DNA of 24,853 nt. Source: Sulfurimonas sp. (GTDB taxonomy: Bacteria > Campylobacterota > Campylobacteria > Campylobacterales > Sulfurimonadaceae). Below are positions 23,440-24,853 of this stretch, piece by piece. The translations under genes and the position numbers were made by a program. The first letter of the stretch is position 1. Every line of letters starts with the position of its first letter. Location: the NCBI RefSeq assembly GCF_023229105.1, contig NZ_JALNZY010000025.1, positions 1-24,853 on the forward strand, given 5' to 3'. The notes below the pieces were generated by a model. The model saw nothing but the letters and a program-made list of their open reading frames with translations, was not told the DNA's origin and did not search any database.

Positions 23440-24251
23440 TAAAAGATATTTTAAAAGAGATAACTCTAAAATTAGCACCTAATGTTAAAAGAGCATCAAG
23501 AGAAGCGCAACTCCTTTTAATGCACCATTTAGGCGTAGATGAGCTTTGGCTTATAACAAATCAAGACACACTTGTAAAAGAGAGTGAAAAACTTTTAAAA
23601 ATGGCACACAGAAGAGCTAAAGATGAACCCCTAGAGTATATTACGCAGAGAGTTAGTTTTTATAGTGAGGAGTTTTTTATCTCAAAAGGTGCGCTTATCC
23701 CTCGTCCTGAGACGGAGCTTCTCATTGATGAGGTGCTCAAAAATATAGATGATAAAAATGCCGACATGACAATCGCAGAAGTAGGTGTCGGAAGTGGGAT
23801 TATCTCTATCATGCTTGCAAAGTTTCTGCCAAATGCAAAGATTATAGCAGTGGATATTTCAGAAGCCGCATTAGAGATTGCAAAGAAAAATATTCACATG
23901 TTTAATCTCCAAAAGAGAGTTGAGTTAAGACTCGGTTCGTTTCTAAAACCCATAGATGAGCATATTGACTACTTGGTTTCAAACCCCCCTTATATCGCAA
24001 ATGATGCTGCACTTGAAGCAAATCTCTCTTATGAACCACAAAATGCTCTTTTTGGCGGTGTTATCGGGGATGAGATGATAAAAAAACTTCTTGATGAAGT
24101 CTTAAGTAGAAATATTAACTTCTTAACGTGTGAGATGGGTTATGACCAAAAAGATAAAATAGTGGCTTATTTAAAAGATAGATCCTTTGGAGAAATTGCG
24201 TTTTATAAAGATTACAGCAGTTTTGACAGAGGGTTTACACTAAGGCTATAA
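23421..24251 (+). CDS. prmC: Peptide chain release factor N5-glutamine methyltransferase
   Basis: A 276-residue SAM-dependent methyltransferase that methylates the Gln of the GGQ motif in release factors RF1/RF2. A helical N-terminal domain (1-75) is followed by PLEYITQRVSFYSEEFF and IPRPETELL (about 93-101), the SAM-binding EVGVGSGII (120-128), the acidic VDIS (144-147), and the catalytic NPPY (188-191), which defines glutamine/adenine N-methylation. PRPETE and the length separate it from DNA methyltransferases. AGGAG at 23412-23416 inside the preceding gene supports the ATG. The DUF4149 gene follows after 3 bp. Confidence 0.96.
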   Translation: MSSGYLVKDILKEITLKLAPNVKRASREAQLLLMHHLGVDELWLITNQDTLVKESEKLLKMAHRRAKDEPLEYITQRVSFYSEEFFISKGALIPRPETELLIDEVLKNIDDKNADMTIAEVGVGSGIISIMLAKFLPNAKIIAVDISEAALEIAKKNIHMFNLQKRVELRLGSFLKPIDEHIDYLVSNPPYIANDAALEANLSYEPQNALFGGVIGDEMIKKLLDEVLSRNINFLTCEMGYDQKDKIVAYLKDRSFGEIAFYKDYSSFDRGFTLRL

Positions 24252-24254
24252 TTT

Positions 24255-24734
24255 TTGAAAAGAAATATTTATATAGATTTTACATATCTTATTGTTTTGG
24301 CTGCTTCCTTTGGAGCGGTTTTAGTTTTAGGAGCTATCGTAGCTCCTATTGTTTTTCATTCAGATAAGATTTTATACTTTGTTTTACTAGATAACTACAA
24401 TGCCGGAATTATTATGAGTGAGATTTTTCGCCGTTTTAGCTATTGGATTTATTTTTTAGCTTTTTTTGTTAGCGTATATGAACTACTTATGTATAAAAGA
24501 GGACAAAGAGATGCCATTCTCTTTGGCAGCTCTGTTAGCGTCGTTTTCTCTTCCCTTATGTTTAGCGCAATTTATTCACCCAAAATTCTCTCTATGCAGA
24601 GACTTGGAGTAGAAGCTACACAAAGTGACACCTTTAATAATATTCATTTAGCGAGCGAATTGGACTTTAAAATTTTAGCAGTAGCTCTTCTTATATTATT
24701 TATAAGAAGATTAATGTTTCTTAGGATACAATAA
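24255..24734 (+). CDS. DUF4149-type small membrane protein
   Basis: A 159-residue protein with four membrane helices (about 10-32, 57-76, 86-107 and 137-153). The first carries GAIVAPIVFHS, as in the DUF4149 family (a Gly followed by AP-x-VF). The function is unknown. It starts at TTG 3 bp after prmC, with only a weak AAGG upstream, so translation is probably coupled to prmC. The second half has a Ser-rich helix (SSVSVVFSSLMFSAIYSP) and ends in a positively charged tail (RRLMFLRIQ). Confidence 0.75.
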   Translation: MKRNIYIDFTYLIVLAASFGAVLVLGAIVAPIVFHSDKILYFVLLDNYNAGIIMSEIFRRFSYWIYFLAFFVSVYELLMYKRGQRDAILFGSSVSVVFSSLMFSAIYSPKILSMQRLGVEATQSDTFNNIHLASELDFKILAVALLILFIRRLMFLRIQ

Positions 24735-24853
24735 TGCACTTTTTCATATACCTTATTGCATTTTGAATATTTTTTAACAAAATAGGCGAACAAAAGAGAC
24801 TTTAGCTTGCTTTTTTGTGAAAAAACTTCTTCTTGTGTAAAGTATAAAAAAAA

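Noticed and set aside
24735..24853. Possible tail of a minus-strand gene entering from the right edge (open frame 24802-24852, ending in a Lys/Phe-rich stretch)
   Set aside because: Only 16 residues are visible and they match no family; the region is AT-rich and such frames are common by chance. No terminator or operator was recognised here either.

Overview
The window is AT-rich, gene-dense chromosomal DNA that looks like a Campylobacterota (Epsilonproteobacteria) genome, most likely Sulfurimonas or a close relative. The main reason is the clade II nitrous oxide reductase locus in the order nosZ-B-D-G-C1-C2-H-F-(nosL-like)-Y-L, which is the layout known from Wolinella and Sulfurimonas. A CetB-like PAS protein, TTG starts and very short intergenic gaps agree with this. 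No rRNA, tRNA, CRISPR array, insertion sequence or phage gene was seen.

Left part (1-3.9 kb). The window opens with the last residues of a methyl-accepting chemotaxis protein. Two minus-strand sulfur-type genes follow (DsrE-like and an exported rhodanese), divergent from a Cys-containing ArsR-family regulator. Next are a class II aldolase/adducin-fold protein lacking the metal-binding histidines, and a minus-strand pair made of an unrecognised 116-residue protein and bioA (biotin synthesis).

Cell-division block (3.9-7.9 kb). A membrane-anchored PpiD/SurA-like chaperone without a visible parvulin domain is followed by ftsA and ftsZ, then a strong 15-bp-stem terminator.

N2O respiration block (7.9-20.7 kb). 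A three-gene candidate control operon comes first: a periplasmic two-Cys protein, a Crp/Fnr-family regulator without Fe-S cysteines, and a two-helix membrane protein resembling the sensory half of a chemoreceptor. It is followed by a 24-bp perfect palindrome with the Crp/Fnr core TTGAC-N4-GTCAA, then nosZ with a fused cytochrome c domain. A terminator hairpin and a fresh -10 region separate nosZ from nosBDGC1C2HF, a lipoprotein NosL homologue, nosY and a second, soluble NosL homologue. From established work on clade II systems: NosG and NosH oxidise menaquinol, NosC1 and NosC2 carry electrons to NosZ in the periplasm, and NosD/F/Y/L support maturation of the copper centres. A CetB-like PAS energy-taxis protein follows nosL by 9 bp and probably shares its transcript.

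Right part (20.7-24.9 kb). Housekeeping genes: a minus-strand pair (DUF502 membrane protein, patatin-like phospholipase), then a plus-strand run of an M48 membrane protease, prmC and a DUF4149 membrane protein. The last 119 bases hold no convincing gene.

The most interesting candidates are the control operon with its operator in front of nosZ, the two dissimilar NosL proteins, the PAS protein attached to the nos operon, and the ArsR/rhodanese/DsrE cluster as a possible sulfane-sulfur response unit.
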